Shown: one piece after another, positions 42,204 to 50,901 of the stretch | How positions within the stretch are numbered: the first letter of the stretch is position 1 | Layout of the letters: every line of letters starts with the position of its first letter | Origin: Clostridium sp. 1001271st1 H5 | GTDB taxonomy: Bacteria > Bacillota > Clostridia > Lachnospirales > Lachnospiraceae | Direction of reading: 5' to 3' | DNA: 64,000 nt | NCBI RefSeq assembly: GCF_005845215.1 | Contig: NZ_SPHO01000005.1 | Span: 266,598 to 330,597 of the forward strand | The notes under the pieces: model-generated | The model's input: only the letters and a program-made list of their open reading frames with translations | The model's database searches: none | What the model was told of the DNA's origin: nothing | Position numbers and translations under genes: made by a program

Positions 42204-43136
42204 ATGGGCTATGTTTATTTTACAGATGACCAGAAGCAGCGGGCCAACGCTGTGGATCTGGAGGACTTTCTCACTCGGCAGGGCGAGAAGCTACTCCGGT
42301 CCGGCAGGGAGAAACGGCTGGCCAGCGACCACAGCATCACGGTGCGCGGCAACGAATGGTACGACCATGCCGCTGAGAAAGGCGGCTGCGCCATCGACTT
42401 CGTGCAGATGTTCTACGGCAGGAGCTTTCCGGATGCGGTAACGATGCTGTTAAACGGCGAACAGGGGCAGGCGTACCGCTCCAGTGAACAGCGGAAGCCG
42501 GAACCTCCCAGACCATTCGTGCTGCCAGAAGCAAACCATGATATGCGGCGCGTGTATGCGTACCTTACCAAAACACGCTGCCTTGACCGGGACATTGTTT
42601 CCACATTTGCCAGAGCGAAGATGCTTTATGAGGATGCCAAATATCACAATGTCGTGTTCGTTGGATTTGACAAGGAGGGCGTTGCCCGCCATGCGCACAA
42701 GCGTGGAACCTACACACAGGGAGAACCATTCAAGGGAAATGTGGATGGATGTGATCCCCGGTTCAGTTTCTATTACACCGGCCAGAGCGATACGGTGTAT
42801 GTGTTCGAGGCGCCCATTGATATGCTGTCCTTTCTTTCTCTTTATCAGCAGGACTGGCAGCGGCACAGCTATGTGTCCCTCTGCGGTGTGTCTGAACACG
42901 CTCTGCTTCAACTCTTGGTTGAAAACCCGCAGGTAAAGAAAATCGGCCTGTGCCTCGACAACGACAAGGCCGGACTGAAAGCGCGGGAGAGGCTCACTGG
43001 AATCCTTGCGGAAAAGGGATATGGTGAGGTGTTTTCCCTCCTGCCGCGGCAAAAAGACTGGAACGAGGATCTGCAGACGAAAAAAAACATGATTACACAA
43101 ACACCTGCGACCGGGCAGGCAATGCAGATGGCTTGA
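42204..43136 (+). CDS. DUF3991/TOPRIM-domain protein (primase-like)
   Basis: A 310-residue protein; ATG 42,204 lies after AGGAGGTG. The N-terminal zinc-free primase-like part (FLTRQGEKLLRSGREKRL, GNEWYDHAAEKGG) leads to the TOPRIM signature VYVFEAPIDMLSFLSL and LCLDNDKAGLKA. DUF3991 proteins follow relaxases in CTn elements and may prime complementary strand synthesis in the recipient. Confidence 0.8.
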   Translation: MGYVYFTDDQKQRANAVDLEDFLTRQGEKLLRSGREKRLASDHSITVRGNEWYDHAAEKGGCAIDFVQMFYGRSFPDAVTMLLNGEQGQAYRSSEQRKPEPPRPFVLPEANHDMRRVYAYLTKTRCLDRDIVSTFARAKMLYEDAKYHNVVFVGFDKEGVARHAHKRGTYTQGEPFKGNVDGCDPRFSFYYTGQSDTVYVFEAPIDMLSFLSLYQQDWQRHSYVSLCGVSEHALLQLLVENPQVKKIGLCLDNDKAGLKARERLTGILAEKGYGEVFSLLPRQKDWNEDLQTKKNMITQTPATGQAMQMA

Positions 43137-43149
43137 AGGGAGGAAAAAC

Positions 43150-44976
43150 TTGCAGACACATCAGATTGCTTTACTCATCTGCGTCGGTCTTGGGATGTTT
43201 GCCGTTATCGGCGGCCTGTCCCTGCTGGCGCATTACTACACGCTGAACGGCATCAAATCCAAGACAGTCGGCGATGGTCAGCATGGTACGGCGCGGTTCG
43301 CCACTGAGAAAGAAATCAGGGATACCTACGCGCAGGTGGCCTACGAGCCAGAACGTTGGCGGCGCGGCGAAGCCCTGCCGGGAGAGCAGGGGCTGGTGGT
43401 CGGCTACAAGAAGCACGGCTCTGCCATTACAGCGCTGGTGGACAGCGGCGACATCCACTGTCTGATGATCGGCGCGGCAGGCGTCGGCAAGACCGCCAAT
43501 TTTCTCTATCCAAACATTGAGTACGCCTGCGCCTCCGGCATGAGCTGGCTCTGCACCGACACCAAAGGAGATCTGTTCCGCAACTACGCGGGGATAGCCA
43601 AGGACTGCTACGGTTACCAGATTTCTGTGCTTGATCTGCGTAACCCCACCCGCTCGGACGGCGATAACATCCTGACACTGGTCAACAAGTATATGGACGA
43701 ATTTCTGGCGCACCCGAAGAATCTGGCGGCAAAGGCCAAAGCAGAGAAATACGCCAAGATTACCGCAAAGACCATCATCTGTTCGGATGGAGCGGAGGCC
43801 AGCAGCTATGGTCAAAATGCCTTTTTCTACGATGCCGCCGAGGGACTGCTGGCATCGGTCATCCTGCTGATTGCGGAGTTCTGCGAACCGGAGAAACGGC
43901 ACATCATTTCTGTGTTTAAGCTGATTCAAGACCTGCTGGTCCCCTCCCCTGTCAAGAACCGCAGCCTGTTCCAGCTCCTCATGGATAAGCTGCCGCCTAC
44001 ACACAAGGCCAAGTGGTTCGCAGGCGCGGCGCTCAACAGTGCGGATCAGGTGATGGCATCGGTGCTGTCCACGGCCATGTCCCGGCTGAATGCATTCCTC
44101 GACTCCGAGATGGAGCAGATACTGTGCTTCGACAGCGCACTGGACACGGAAACCTTCTGCACCAGCAAGTCAGCCATCTTCATTGTGCTGCCGGAGGAAG
44201 ATAATACAAAGTATTTTATGGTCAGTCTGTTCCTCCAGCAGCTCTACCGGGAGATGCTGACCATTGCTGATGAACATGGTGGTAAGTTGCCGAACCGTGT
44301 GATGGTATTTGCTGATGAGATTGGTACGATTCCCAAAATTGAGTCAATGGAGATGATGTTCAGTGCCGGACGTTCCCGCCGGATTTCGATGGTACCCATC
44401 ATCCAAAGTTTTGCGCAGCTCCAGAAAAATTACGGCAAGGAAGGTTCCAGCATCATCATCGACAACTGTCAGGATATCCTGTTCGGCGGTTTTGCTCCCA
44501 ATTCCGAAAGTGCTGACATTCTTTCCAAGGCGCTGGGCAACCGGACGGTGCTGTCCGGCTCCATCAGCCGGGGAAAAAACGATCCCAGCCAGAGCCTGCA
44601 GATGATGAGCCGACCGCTGATGTCCCCGGATGAACTGAAAACGCTGCCTAAAGGCCACTTCATTCTTGCAAAGACCGGGTGCTGTCCCATGCAGACACAG
44701 CTTCCGCTGTTCCTCAAATGGGGCATCCGCTTCGGCGACGCCTACGAGGTGGCGGAGCAGGCCGCAAGGCCTGTGGCTTATGCTGACCGCTTCGAGCTGG
44801 AGCAGGAGATCCTCCGACGCAGAGATGACTGCGATGCCGAGGAAGATACGGAGGAACCGCCGCTGCCGTCTACAGGCGCGGCAACCGGGTCAGGTCAGCT
44901 TCATACTCCGGCCCCGGCTCTGGAACGCAAAGAGCATCGCGGTGCAGCCCGCCGTCCACCGCTTCGCACGGATTAG
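43150..44976 (+). CDS. virD4: VirD4/TraG coupling protein
   Basis: A 608-residue protein with TTG start 43,150 after GGGAGGAA. An N-terminal helix (IALLICVGLGMFAVIGGLSLLAHYY region) anchors it. Walker A GAAGVGKTANFLYPN (about 107-121), the conserved CTDTKGDLFRNYA, Walker B VMVFADEIGT (about 384) and the AQLQKNYGKE stretch follow. It couples the relaxosome to the channel. Confidence 0.85.
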   Translation: MQTHQIALLICVGLGMFAVIGGLSLLAHYYTLNGIKSKTVGDGQHGTARFATEKEIRDTYAQVAYEPERWRRGEALPGEQGLVVGYKKHGSAITALVDSGDIHCLMIGAAGVGKTANFLYPNIEYACASGMSWLCTDTKGDLFRNYAGIAKDCYGYQISVLDLRNPTRSDGDNILTLVNKYMDEFLAHPKNLAAKAKAEKYAKITAKTIICSDGAEASSYGQNAFFYDAAEGLLASVILLIAEFCEPEKRHIISVFKLIQDLLVPSPVKNRSLFQLLMDKLPPTHKAKWFAGAALNSADQVMASVLSTAMSRLNAFLDSEMEQILCFDSALDTETFCTSKSAIFIVLPEEDNTKYFMVSLFLQQLYREMLTIADEHGGKLPNRVMVFADEIGTIPKIESMEMMFSAGRSRRISMVPIIQSFAQLQKNYGKEGSSIIIDNCQDILFGGFAPNSESADILSKALGNRTVLSGSISRGKNDPSQSLQMMSRPLMSPDELKTLPKGHFILAKTGCCPMQTQLPLFLKWGIRFGDAYEVAEQAARPVAYADRFELEQEILRRRDDCDAEEDTEEPPLPSTGAATGSGQLHTPAPALERKEHRGAARRPPLRTD

Positions 44977-44985
44977 GGGGTGCCT

Positions 44986-45252
44986 ATGGGATATTTCTCT
45001 GCAATCTATGCCGAGGATCTGCCGCACCGCGCCAAGACAGTCTATATGTACCTGAAAGACCGCTGTAACCATCAGGGGCAGTGTTATCCCGCCATCGGAA
45101 CCATTGCAAGAGAGCTGCAGCTCTCCCGCAGAACCGTGGAACGGGCCATTGCCGATCTGGTTCAGGCGGGCCTGCTGACAAAGGAGCAGCGCTGGCGCGA
45201 GAACGGCGGTAAGAGCAGCCTGCTCTATACGCTGAAGGAGATAACTCCGTAA
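44986..45252 (+). CDS. Winged-helix (replication-initiator-type) protein
   Basis: An 88-residue protein; ATG 44,986 after TTAGGGGGTG. RAKTVYMYLKDRCNHQGQCYPAIGTIARELQLSRRTVERAI is a typical GntR-like/RepA-N winged-helix region (about 15-55), ending in a wing with KSSLLYTLKE. It ends the transfer operon and may regulate it. Confidence 0.75.
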   Translation: MGYFSAIYAEDLPHRAKTVYMYLKDRCNHQGQCYPAIGTIARELQLSRRTVERAIADLVQAGLLTKEQRWRENGGKSSLLYTLKEITP

Positions 45253-45480
45253 AAAAAAACGCCGCTAGGGGGCAGCTCTGCGCTTTTGACGGCGTATGGT
45301 ATATGCCATGATGACGTATGCATTGAAGGAATCACTTGAAGAAATACTTAATGGCAGAGAAAAAACAAGAATCACCTTCCGAAGAAGGTGGTTCCGTTCA
45401 TTCAGCCTCTAACATCTGCTTGACTGTGGCTAACAGGACTTTTTATCGCTGCTGTTCAGCAAGCGGATTAAGCGTATTAA
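45253..45480. other. Gap with terminators for the minus-strand repressor
   Basis: A plus-strand T-less hairpin ACGCCG/CGGCGT near 45,260-45,297 has an A9 run on its left, so it would terminate minus-strand transcription. CACCTTC/GAAGGTG near 45,374-45,391, also followed by T on the minus strand, lies nearer the repressor. No convincing gene seen. Confidence 0.4.
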
Positions 45481-45726
45481 CTATTCGGATTCACTGCTGT
45501 CTGTATCTCTATCCGAAAAGACAATGGTATCTGCAGAGAGGTTGAGCGCCCGAAGAATACGGTTTAATGTCTCCAGACCAATCCCCTTTTTCTCATTTTC
45601 AATGGCTTGGAGATATCGGGCAGTTTTTCCAACCCGTTCACCAAGTTCTTTCTGTGTCATTTTTGCAGCAATGCGGGCCTGCTTTAAAATAGACCCCATG
45701 TATGAAAGATTTAGTTTTTCCACCAA
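45481..45726 (-). CDS. XRE-family regulator
   Basis: An 81-residue protein read leftward: MGSILKQARIAAKMTQKELGERV... with helix-turn-helix through NEKKGIGLETLNRILRALNL. Small cro/cI-like repressors often lie at the ends of conjugative elements. It is the last ICE-like gene before composition changes. Confidence 0.75.
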   Translation of the reverse strand: MVEKLNLSYMGSILKQARIAAKMTQKELGERVGKTARYLQAIENEKKGIGLETLNRILRALNLSADTIVFSDRDTDSSESE

Positions 45727-45900
45727 TAGTTCACCATTGTACAGTTCAGGTGATGGTTCGTGAATGTACCGACATTACATGAAAAACAGGAATATAATCT
45801 GATTCTATTCGTTGAATACTATAACAGGAAAAGAAAACTTCACGTTACCATGTAGTGCTCAAATATGTATGGGTTCAAAGTGACATTGTCAGATTCTAAA

Positions 45901-45928
45901 CGGGAATCAAGCATAAGCTCGATTCCCG
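45901..45928 (-). terminator. Hairpin after the lysozyme gene (minus strand)
   Basis: CGGGAATC (45,901-45,908) pairs with GATTCCCG (45,921-45,928); on the minus strand a short TTT tail follows. Located downstream of the leftward GH24 gene. Confidence 0.55.
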
Positions 45929-45976
45929 CAGTAGCTGATTAAATGCCAATTCTACTTACCTGCCTGGATCAAAGAA

Positions 45977-46897
45977 TTATCCCTGGTATGCGTTTTCAGT
46001 AGTGTAATCCTCCACCACCCGGTAGCCAGGATCAGGAACTGTAGTGTTATACTGTTCTAACCAGACACCGTCATCATCTACCCAATAGTAGGTGTTGTTG
46101 ACTGCAGATTTAATGTAGCATTCAACAAACAGATAACCATCCATGCCAAAGCAATAGTCTTTTCCAGCAATTGTTTTCCAAACGCTAATGGGGAAAGCAT
46201 ACCCCTTTTCCACATACCACCATCTGTTGTTATCATTGTAGTCCTTTACCCAGCCCTGTACATAATCGCCGCTGATCCAGCCATCGGCGATATGGAACCA
46301 GGGATCGCCATTAATCAAAATGCGGCCAGTGGCCTGAACGCTTGCACCTGTGTTGAGTTTCCTCACGATAGTAGCACTGGTATTCGGACTGGTTCTTACA
46401 TTTACATTCGTACCCTGGACGGTCAACTGGGCGCTGACAGGGATTTCATTAGACGGGGCGGGAGTGCCATTCAAAAACATTGCTTTTTCCGCAGCGCGCC
46501 TTCTTACCAAACCCGGCTGGATTACATGATTATCATAAATCCATACATCAAACTGATTGGCGGCACCATTAATATCCCCCTGATTCAACAATCTCAGCAA
46601 TGTGCTGTTGCTAAATGCCGTAGGTCCGATATTAAAAGTGAGTGAAACAAGCGCATCAAACATATTTTGCGTAATGCTGTAGGTTACCTTGCTGTTTACA
46701 GTGTTTTCTGCACCTTTGACATCCTGTCTGAGAAATTCTACCGCCTGTGCCTGAGTAATGACCATACCCGGATAAACTCCGGCGGTATGTCCATAACCAA
46801 TTGTCCATACGCCTCCTGTGTCCTGGTACGCAGTTAATTCGCACCCCTCAAAAGAGGTAATTAAATCAATTCCTGCCTGTGAAGTTGTAAATGCCAT
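45977..46897 (-). CDS. GH24 lysozyme with SH3 and wall-binding module
   Basis: A 306-residue protein; the ATG with GGAGG upstream gives start at 46,897. Residues 1-140 are T4-lysozyme-like: SFEGCELTAYQD with Glu17, Asp26, then GVWTIGYGHT. Then SH3b (VQGTNVNVRTSPNTSATIVRK) and a GKDYCFGMDGYLFVECYIKS repeat pair resembling choline-binding repeats. There is no signal peptide, so release may need a holin, lysis or non-classical export. The C-terminal 165 residues closely match those of the gene at 52,358. Confidence 0.8.
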   Translation of the reverse strand: MAFTTSQAGIDLITSFEGCELTAYQDTGGVWTIGYGHTAGVYPGMVITQAQAVEFLRQDVKGAENTVNSKVTYSITQNMFDALVSLTFNIGPTAFSNSTLLRLLNQGDINGAANQFDVWIYDNHVIQPGLVRRRAAEKAMFLNGTPAPSNEIPVSAQLTVQGTNVNVRTSPNTSATIVRKLNTGASVQATGRILINGDPWFHIADGWISGDYVQGWVKDYNDNNRWWYVEKGYAFPISVWKTIAGKDYCFGMDGYLFVECYIKSAVNNTYYWVDDDGVWLEQYNTTVPDPGYRVVEDYTTENAYQG

Positions 46898-46991
46898 ATC
46901 TGTTCCTCCATTCAAATTTTATTTTGTACATGTACATCTGGTAATAAGGATTAAATGAAGGATTTGTAAACTGATTTCATGAAATCAGCAA

Positions 46992-47023
46992 AGTTTATTG
47001 TACTGTATACTCATACTAAATAG
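46992..47023. repeat. Copy of a sequence also found at 63,409
   Basis: AGTTTATTGTACTGTATAC followed by [T]CATACTAAATAG recurs at 63,410-63,441 with about two differences. The second copy flanks the truncated serine recombinase. Possible recombination or att remnant. Confidence 0.45.
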
Positions 47024-47025
47024 TA

Positions 47026-47096
47026 ACTCAAACTTCCCACACCGTTTGGTGTACCGCACCTGGTGAGTATTCTATTTTAGTATGCGAAGTTTGAGT
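47026..47096. repeat. Palindromic repeat, left copy of 31-base direct repeat
   Basis: ACTCAAACTTC (47,026-47,036) is matched by inverted GAAGTTTGAGT (47,086-47,096), with an inner hairpin ACACC-GTTT-GGTGT. The first 31 bases recur at 49,347-49,377 (30 of 31 identical). The pair brackets the lipoprotein and metalloprotease genes. It may be the end of a mobile element. Confidence 0.5.
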
Positions 47097-47150
47097 GATT
47101 AAATGGAATTCATTAGGGATTCAGAATAGTTGTGAAGTATTAAGACTAAG

Positions 47151-47178
47151 CAGGAATCACGTTATTCCGTGATTCCTG
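47151..47178 (-). terminator. Hairpin downstream of the lipoprotein gene
   Basis: CAGGAATCACG (47,151-47,161) pairs perfectly with CGTGATTCCTG (47,168-47,178), loop TTATTC. It lies about 30 bases after the leftward gene's stop; the tail is only weakly T-rich. Confidence 0.55.
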
Positions 47179-47208
47179 CAATTGAAAAAATCAAGTGTAG
47201 AAAAAAAT

Positions 47209-47766
47209 CTAAAGCGCCATAGATTCCAAATTCGGCACAATATCTTTTATGTCGATATCTACTCCGATAGGAACATTAAGATTCATGTATACACCATCAT
47301 TGAGCCATAGATAATATTTATAGTCCTCATCTGAAGCGTAATAATACTCATATCCGTCTGCTTGCTCGTTAGTAAAGGTATTGGTATTTGTGGAAGTAAT
47401 GCTCTTCAAAGCGGAAGCGCCATCTTCATACCGATTGGTTATTACGCAAATCCCATCGTTATAGATACAATTAAAATAAGATTCCTTAACCTCAATCTTT
47501 GCCAGAGATAATCCCAGGTTATTACCATCAGTAAGGTAATAGACCTTTTCTTCTGCAGACTCTGAAATAGTGCGGGTATTGGAAGCTGTGGCTATGTTAT
47601 ATGCCTGCATCAGCTCTTCCAAAGAACCATATGTGTCTACCGCAGAGTAAGGCGCAGCAGCCTGCTCAACAGTCCCTGGTGAGACTGGTTCCGCCGAATT
47701 GGCATTTGCTTTGCACCCGGTAATTAAAGCTGCTAACACTATAAATCCAATTAATTTCTTATACAT
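47209..47766 (-). CDS. Small lipoprotein, unknown
   Basis: A 185-residue protein. The start at 47,766 is chosen because AGGAGG precedes it on the minus strand and it gives a lipoprotein signal with lipobox LITGC (MYKKLIGFIVLAALITGCKA). The remainder is a small alpha-beta domain with many Thr/Ser and no recognised family. It overlaps the promoter side of the metalloprotease gene, 17 bases apart, so they probably form a two-gene operon. Confidence 0.6.
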   Translation of the reverse strand: MYKKLIGFIVLAALITGCKANANSAEPVSPGTVEQAAAPYSAVDTYGSLEELMQAYNIATASNTRTISESAEEKVYYLTDGNNLGLSLAKIEVKESYFNCIYNDGICVITNRYEDGASALKSITSTNTNTFTNEQADGYEYYYASDEDYKYYLWLNDGVYMNLNVPIGVDIDIKDIVPNLESMAL

Positions 47767-47782
47767 TGTTATCCCTCCTGAT

Positions 47783-48910
47783 TTAATGGTTATCTCTTTT
47801 AAAAGTTTCCTTACAGTGCTCACACCAAATGTCATCTGTAGACAGTGGCATATTGTCAAAGCCACCATTCATGATGCAAGGAGCATCTTTAGTACACTTT
47901 CCATCATCTAATCCAAACATGTGTCCCATCTCATGTTGAATAATACGTGTATGGACATTTTTTGTAGAAGATGGAAGTACTGTTATATAACTATATGAGT
48001 CGTTGGAAAATGTTACCCCTAATATATTGGTTGCATGTTTATCCCACCACCCACATAATGGGGTCATTGTCATTGCAAATTTTAAATCTGCAGAAAAGTC
48101 AGGTGTGTTTTCTTTGAAAAAATTCAAATTTTTAATGGCGTTCCGATGGTGATACTGTGTAACTGTAGAGTTTTTGCAATCAGAATCAGGTACTTCGTTA
48201 CAGTGATTGTTAACTCCGCTTTTACATAAAGTATTGGGAAATTTCGTGTCTTGGAAGGTATAGCCTGTATCAAATTCAAAATTCCATACATATTTATAAG
48301 GTGTTTGAATTTGACTTAACAGGGAATTTGCGTAAGCCTCACCGTATTCATCATCAAAAAGAGTATCAATGTATCCTTTTACAGTAAAATTCTTTGCCGT
48401 TTTAGGCTGTTCTATTATCATTCTCCCGTCTTCAGCAAAATAATACTTTACGCCATCAATGGTCAGCCAAACCTTGGAGACCATAACACCATGAGCATCC
48501 ATATAGTACCAGTTTCCGCTTGCCTGTACCCAGTAAATCATCATATAGCCTTCTGTGTCATGTAAATAATACCATTTCTTGTCCACATCCTGGAACCAAC
48601 CGGTCTGCATCCAACCGCTACTGTCAAAATGATACCACCTGTCTCCAATTTGTTCCCAGGCATTTGTGGTGTAGCTTCCATCTGTATGGCGGTACCACCA
48701 TTTGCCTGAAGAACTGTCCTGAATCCATTCCCCGGTGGTTGCTTTTGGCTGGGTCAGCATACTAGCGTTGCTTTCAGTCAGCTCAATAACGGACAGAGGG
48801 GGTAATGTTCCAAACGTCCCCTCCTTTTTTTCGGCGGCAAAAACCGTTGACAGCATTAACATGGATATGCAAATACTGATTATAGCAGTAAAAAACTTCT
48901 TTTTATTCAT
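47783..48910 (-). CDS. Secreted zinc metalloprotease with choline-binding-type repeats
   Basis: A 375-residue protein; ATG at 48,910 follows GAGGAGG. A signal peptide (MNKKKFFTAIISICISMLML...) precedes four or more CW_binding_1-type repeats (KWWYRHTDGSYTTNAWEQIG, RWYHFDSSGWMQTGWFQDV, KWYYLHDTEGYM, NWYYMDAHGVM). The protease domain has HEMGHMFGLDD, a metzincin/matrixin-type HExxHxxGxxD zinc site at about 325. It would act at the cell surface. Confidence 0.8.
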   Translation of the reverse strand: MNKKKFFTAIISICISMLMLSTVFAAEKKEGTFGTLPPLSVIELTESNASMLTQPKATTGEWIQDSSSGKWWYRHTDGSYTTNAWEQIGDRWYHFDSSGWMQTGWFQDVDKKWYYLHDTEGYMMIYWVQASGNWYYMDAHGVMVSKVWLTIDGVKYYFAEDGRMIIEQPKTAKNFTVKGYIDTLFDDEYGEAYANSLLSQIQTPYKYVWNFEFDTGYTFQDTKFPNTLCKSGVNNHCNEVPDSDCKNSTVTQYHHRNAIKNLNFFKENTPDFSADLKFAMTMTPLCGWWDKHATNILGVTFSNDSYSYITVLPSSTKNVHTRIIQHEMGHMFGLDDGKCTKDAPCIMNGGFDNMPLSTDDIWCEHCKETFKRDNH

Positions 48911-49346
48911 TTTATTAATCCTCCTCAAATTATTTGATTTATAACCGGTTATACCAAATAATAAGGATAGGAAAGTCCATGTTGTAAACGATATAATATA
49001 ATTATTTAACGGTTAATGATAGTCTTAGTGTCCGCACTAAACCGCAGTTGGAATCTGTCTATGGGAGCTGTTAAGCTCAGGAAATTCTTTTTTATTGTAT
49101 GATGTATTTGGATTGGTTGACAAACTCATATTTAATTAAAATGATTATATTCTAAATTGATTCTTTCCTCCAGTAACAAAATAATGTCACTTATATGTTA
49201 TATAACTATTATTAATAGTTAATATTAGCATGTGTTTGTTGATTTATCAATTAATCTTATCTATTTTACAACTTAATTTCCTCGATATTGGTAAAATAAT
49301 ATTACATAGTCTTTTATATTTGCAAATTCACCTAGTTTATAAAATT
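48911..49346. other. AT-rich intergenic region, no gene seen
   Basis: About 436 bases of high AT with upstream signals of the metalloprotease gene on the right and no convincing ORF, repeat or hairpin beyond A/T runs. Confidence 0.6.
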
Positions 49347-49377
49347 ACTCAAACTTCTCACACCGTTTGGTGTACCG
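49347..49377. repeat. Second copy of the 31-base repeat at 47,026
   Basis: ACTCAAACTTCTCACACCGT and the next 11 bases match the left copy with one change. Immediately after it the lipoprotein-gene fragment begins, so it may mark a junction. Confidence 0.6.
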
Positions 49378-49380
49378 AAC

Positions 49381-49616
49381 GAAGGGACAGCGCAAGAAGC
49401 AAGTGTTGAATCAGAAACGGGGGGTGCAGAGCAAAAGAGAGAAAGCGTCACGATAGAAACAGCATCAGTGACTCAGGATGATATTATTTTATATGGATCC
49501 ATCAAAACGATAGACGGTTTTCAGATGGTTGACGGTACTGACGTCCCGGTACAGGTATCATTTAATGTAACGGATGTTCAGGAAGGAGAATCCGGTTCTA
49601 TTGCGGTAGAGGAAGA
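49381..49616 (+). pseudogene. Internal fragment of the lipoprotein gene seen at 63,620
   Basis: DNA from about 49,381 closely matches 63,800-64,000 (GSIKTIDGFQMVDGTDVPVQVSFNV is identical in protein). The 5' end with signal peptide is missing and the frame is joined to IS1380-derived DNA at about 49,617. A broken duplicate, not a gene. Confidence 0.7.
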
Positions 49617-49937
49617 ATGGAAAACTTCATCAAGGAAGGAAAAAGTGGTTTTGATTTTGCTTTGGTCAGCAGTTCCTCAAAGGTAGTAAATGCAAACCGC
49701 CTGCAGGTTCATGTGCTGGCATATAACTTATTCAATTGGTTCAGACGGCTGGCACTGGCTGCCGGAATGCGGAAACAGCGAATAGATACCATCCGTTTAA
49801 AACTGCTGAAGATTGCTGCAAAAGTGGTAAAATCAGCAAGAAATAAATATTTCAAGCTGTGCAGCAGTTGTCCCTACAAGAAGGAATTCTATGAGACACT
49901 GGAACATATCCGGAATCTGCATCCACAGTTGGAATAG
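49617..49937 (+). pseudogene. 3' fragment of an IS1380-family transposase
   Basis: The 106-residue reading frame contains SSSKVVNANRLQVHVLAYNL and FNWFRRLALAAGMRKQRIDT, LKIAAKVVKSARNKYFKL, the C-terminal core of IS1380 transposases. The catalytic N-terminus is missing. No right-hand IS end was identified. Confidence 0.75.
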
Positions 49938-50097
49938 CAATTGTTAGCGAACCTTGACCTCCTCCCAGATGCTCCCATTTTCTGCAATAGGGAAAGTCTG
50001 CCCTTTTTTAGCTGTAATTCTGCCAAATGAGGTATTGTAGGTGAGTTCAAGGCAGTGGCAGCATGTTAAATATCAAAAACGTACCGCTGTGAATAAT

Positions 50098-50371
50098 TCA
50101 GGATTAACTTTTTTAAACCCTAAAAGTATAATCTTTTTTGCATCATTCATGCCCCAGTTTATTGTTAAAGAGAATTCATATATTACAAATCATAATATTG
50201 GGTACAACATATTTAATGATAGGTTTAATTAATGATTTCACATATAGTTTCTGTGCAGACAAAATAGCTGGTTTTTTAGGGAATCATTCCAAACGATGGA
50301 TTGGACGAATTGGCGGTGTGGCGATGATTTGTACAGCATTGACAATATTGGTAAAGAGTATTGGTGTATAG
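50098..50371 (+). pseudogene. LysE/RhtB-type transporter remnant with frameshift
   Basis: SGLTFLNPKSIIFFASFMPQF, then in another frame TYLMIGLINDFTYSFCADKI and RIGGVAMICTALTILVKSIGV, match the C-terminal half of LysE-type exporters. A frameshift near 50,185 and the lost N-terminus show decay. Confidence 0.65.
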
Positions 50372-50560
50372 CATCCGGCGATATGGAAATGGTTCCGTTT
50401 ATAATTATTATGGTGTGGTTAAAGAAAATCTGGGATATTACAGCTCTGTTGGCGGCGTTAATATCGGGATTTAAGAAGACCTTGAATTTACATACTGCTT
50501 GAATGATTTTTACAACCGTATTCTACGATATATGATTAATTCATGAATGATGATGGTACA

Positions 50561-50605
50561 GGCCCGCTCCACACGGCGTTATTTTGCCTGGTAGCGGGCC
50601 GCCTT
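50561..50605 (+). terminator. Hairpin in the 530-base gap before the large lipoprotein gene
   Basis: GGCCCGCT (50,561-50,568) pairs with AGCGGGCC (50,593-50,600), with an inner GGC/GCC. GCCTTTGTTA follows. The rest of the gap (50,372-50,901) shows no further gene; a short frame with GNGSVYNYYGVVKE near 50,390 may be a relic. Confidence 0.5.
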
Positions 50606-50793
50606 TGTTATTGTTATCTTCTATAATGTATGGTGTCTGTGGCCGGAAGATATAACTTAGATAGATGCTATAGTCTTGATACTAATGTAGCCATTACAAA
50701 AATTGTACATGCCTAACTCAGTACAAATTGATAAATTTATAAATATATGTTATTATATTACTATAAGTAATAGATATACAACAAGTTTTGTCA

Positions 50794-50834
50794 CTGTTTT
50801 GTCACTGGAAGAAAGGAATAATTTAGAATATAAT
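50794..50834 (+). promoter_or_regulatory. Upstream element shared by two lipoprotein genes
   Basis: CTGTTTTGTCACT (50,794-50,806, preceded by another TTTTGTCACT) stands 23 bases before TATAAT (50,829-50,834). The same motif with the same 23-base spacing stands at 63,536-63,576 before the lipoprotein at 63,620. Probably a promoter with an activator or sigma-specific site. Confidence 0.5.
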
Positions 50835-50901
50835 CATAGTTACAATTAAAAATATGGTGGTTCTTTTCAGACGTTGAATTTGCTATATAAAGGGAGATTA
50901 G

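Larger units (their letters stand above)
1..45800. mobile_element. Integrative conjugative element, partial (left end and integrase outside the window)
   Basis: Seen: a nearly unbroken plus-strand array with a Tad-type operon, PrgI, VirB4 and VirD4 ATPases, a relaxase with an HHPHVHL motif, a DUF3991/TOPRIM protein and an RHH accessory protein. Known: this gene set, with names such as CD1110 or CD1112 family, is typical of Tn1549/CTn-type elements of Clostridia. Inferred: the right boundary is near 45.8 kb, where gene orientation, base composition and gene content all change. No att site could be fixed, so the boundary is approximate. A Tn554-like transposon is nested within it. Confidence 0.75.

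Noticed and set aside
45336..45545. Plus-strand ORF of 69 residues
   Set aside because: No convincing ribosome site at the only start candidates, runs opposite to and into the XRE gene, and the region carries that gene's terminator.
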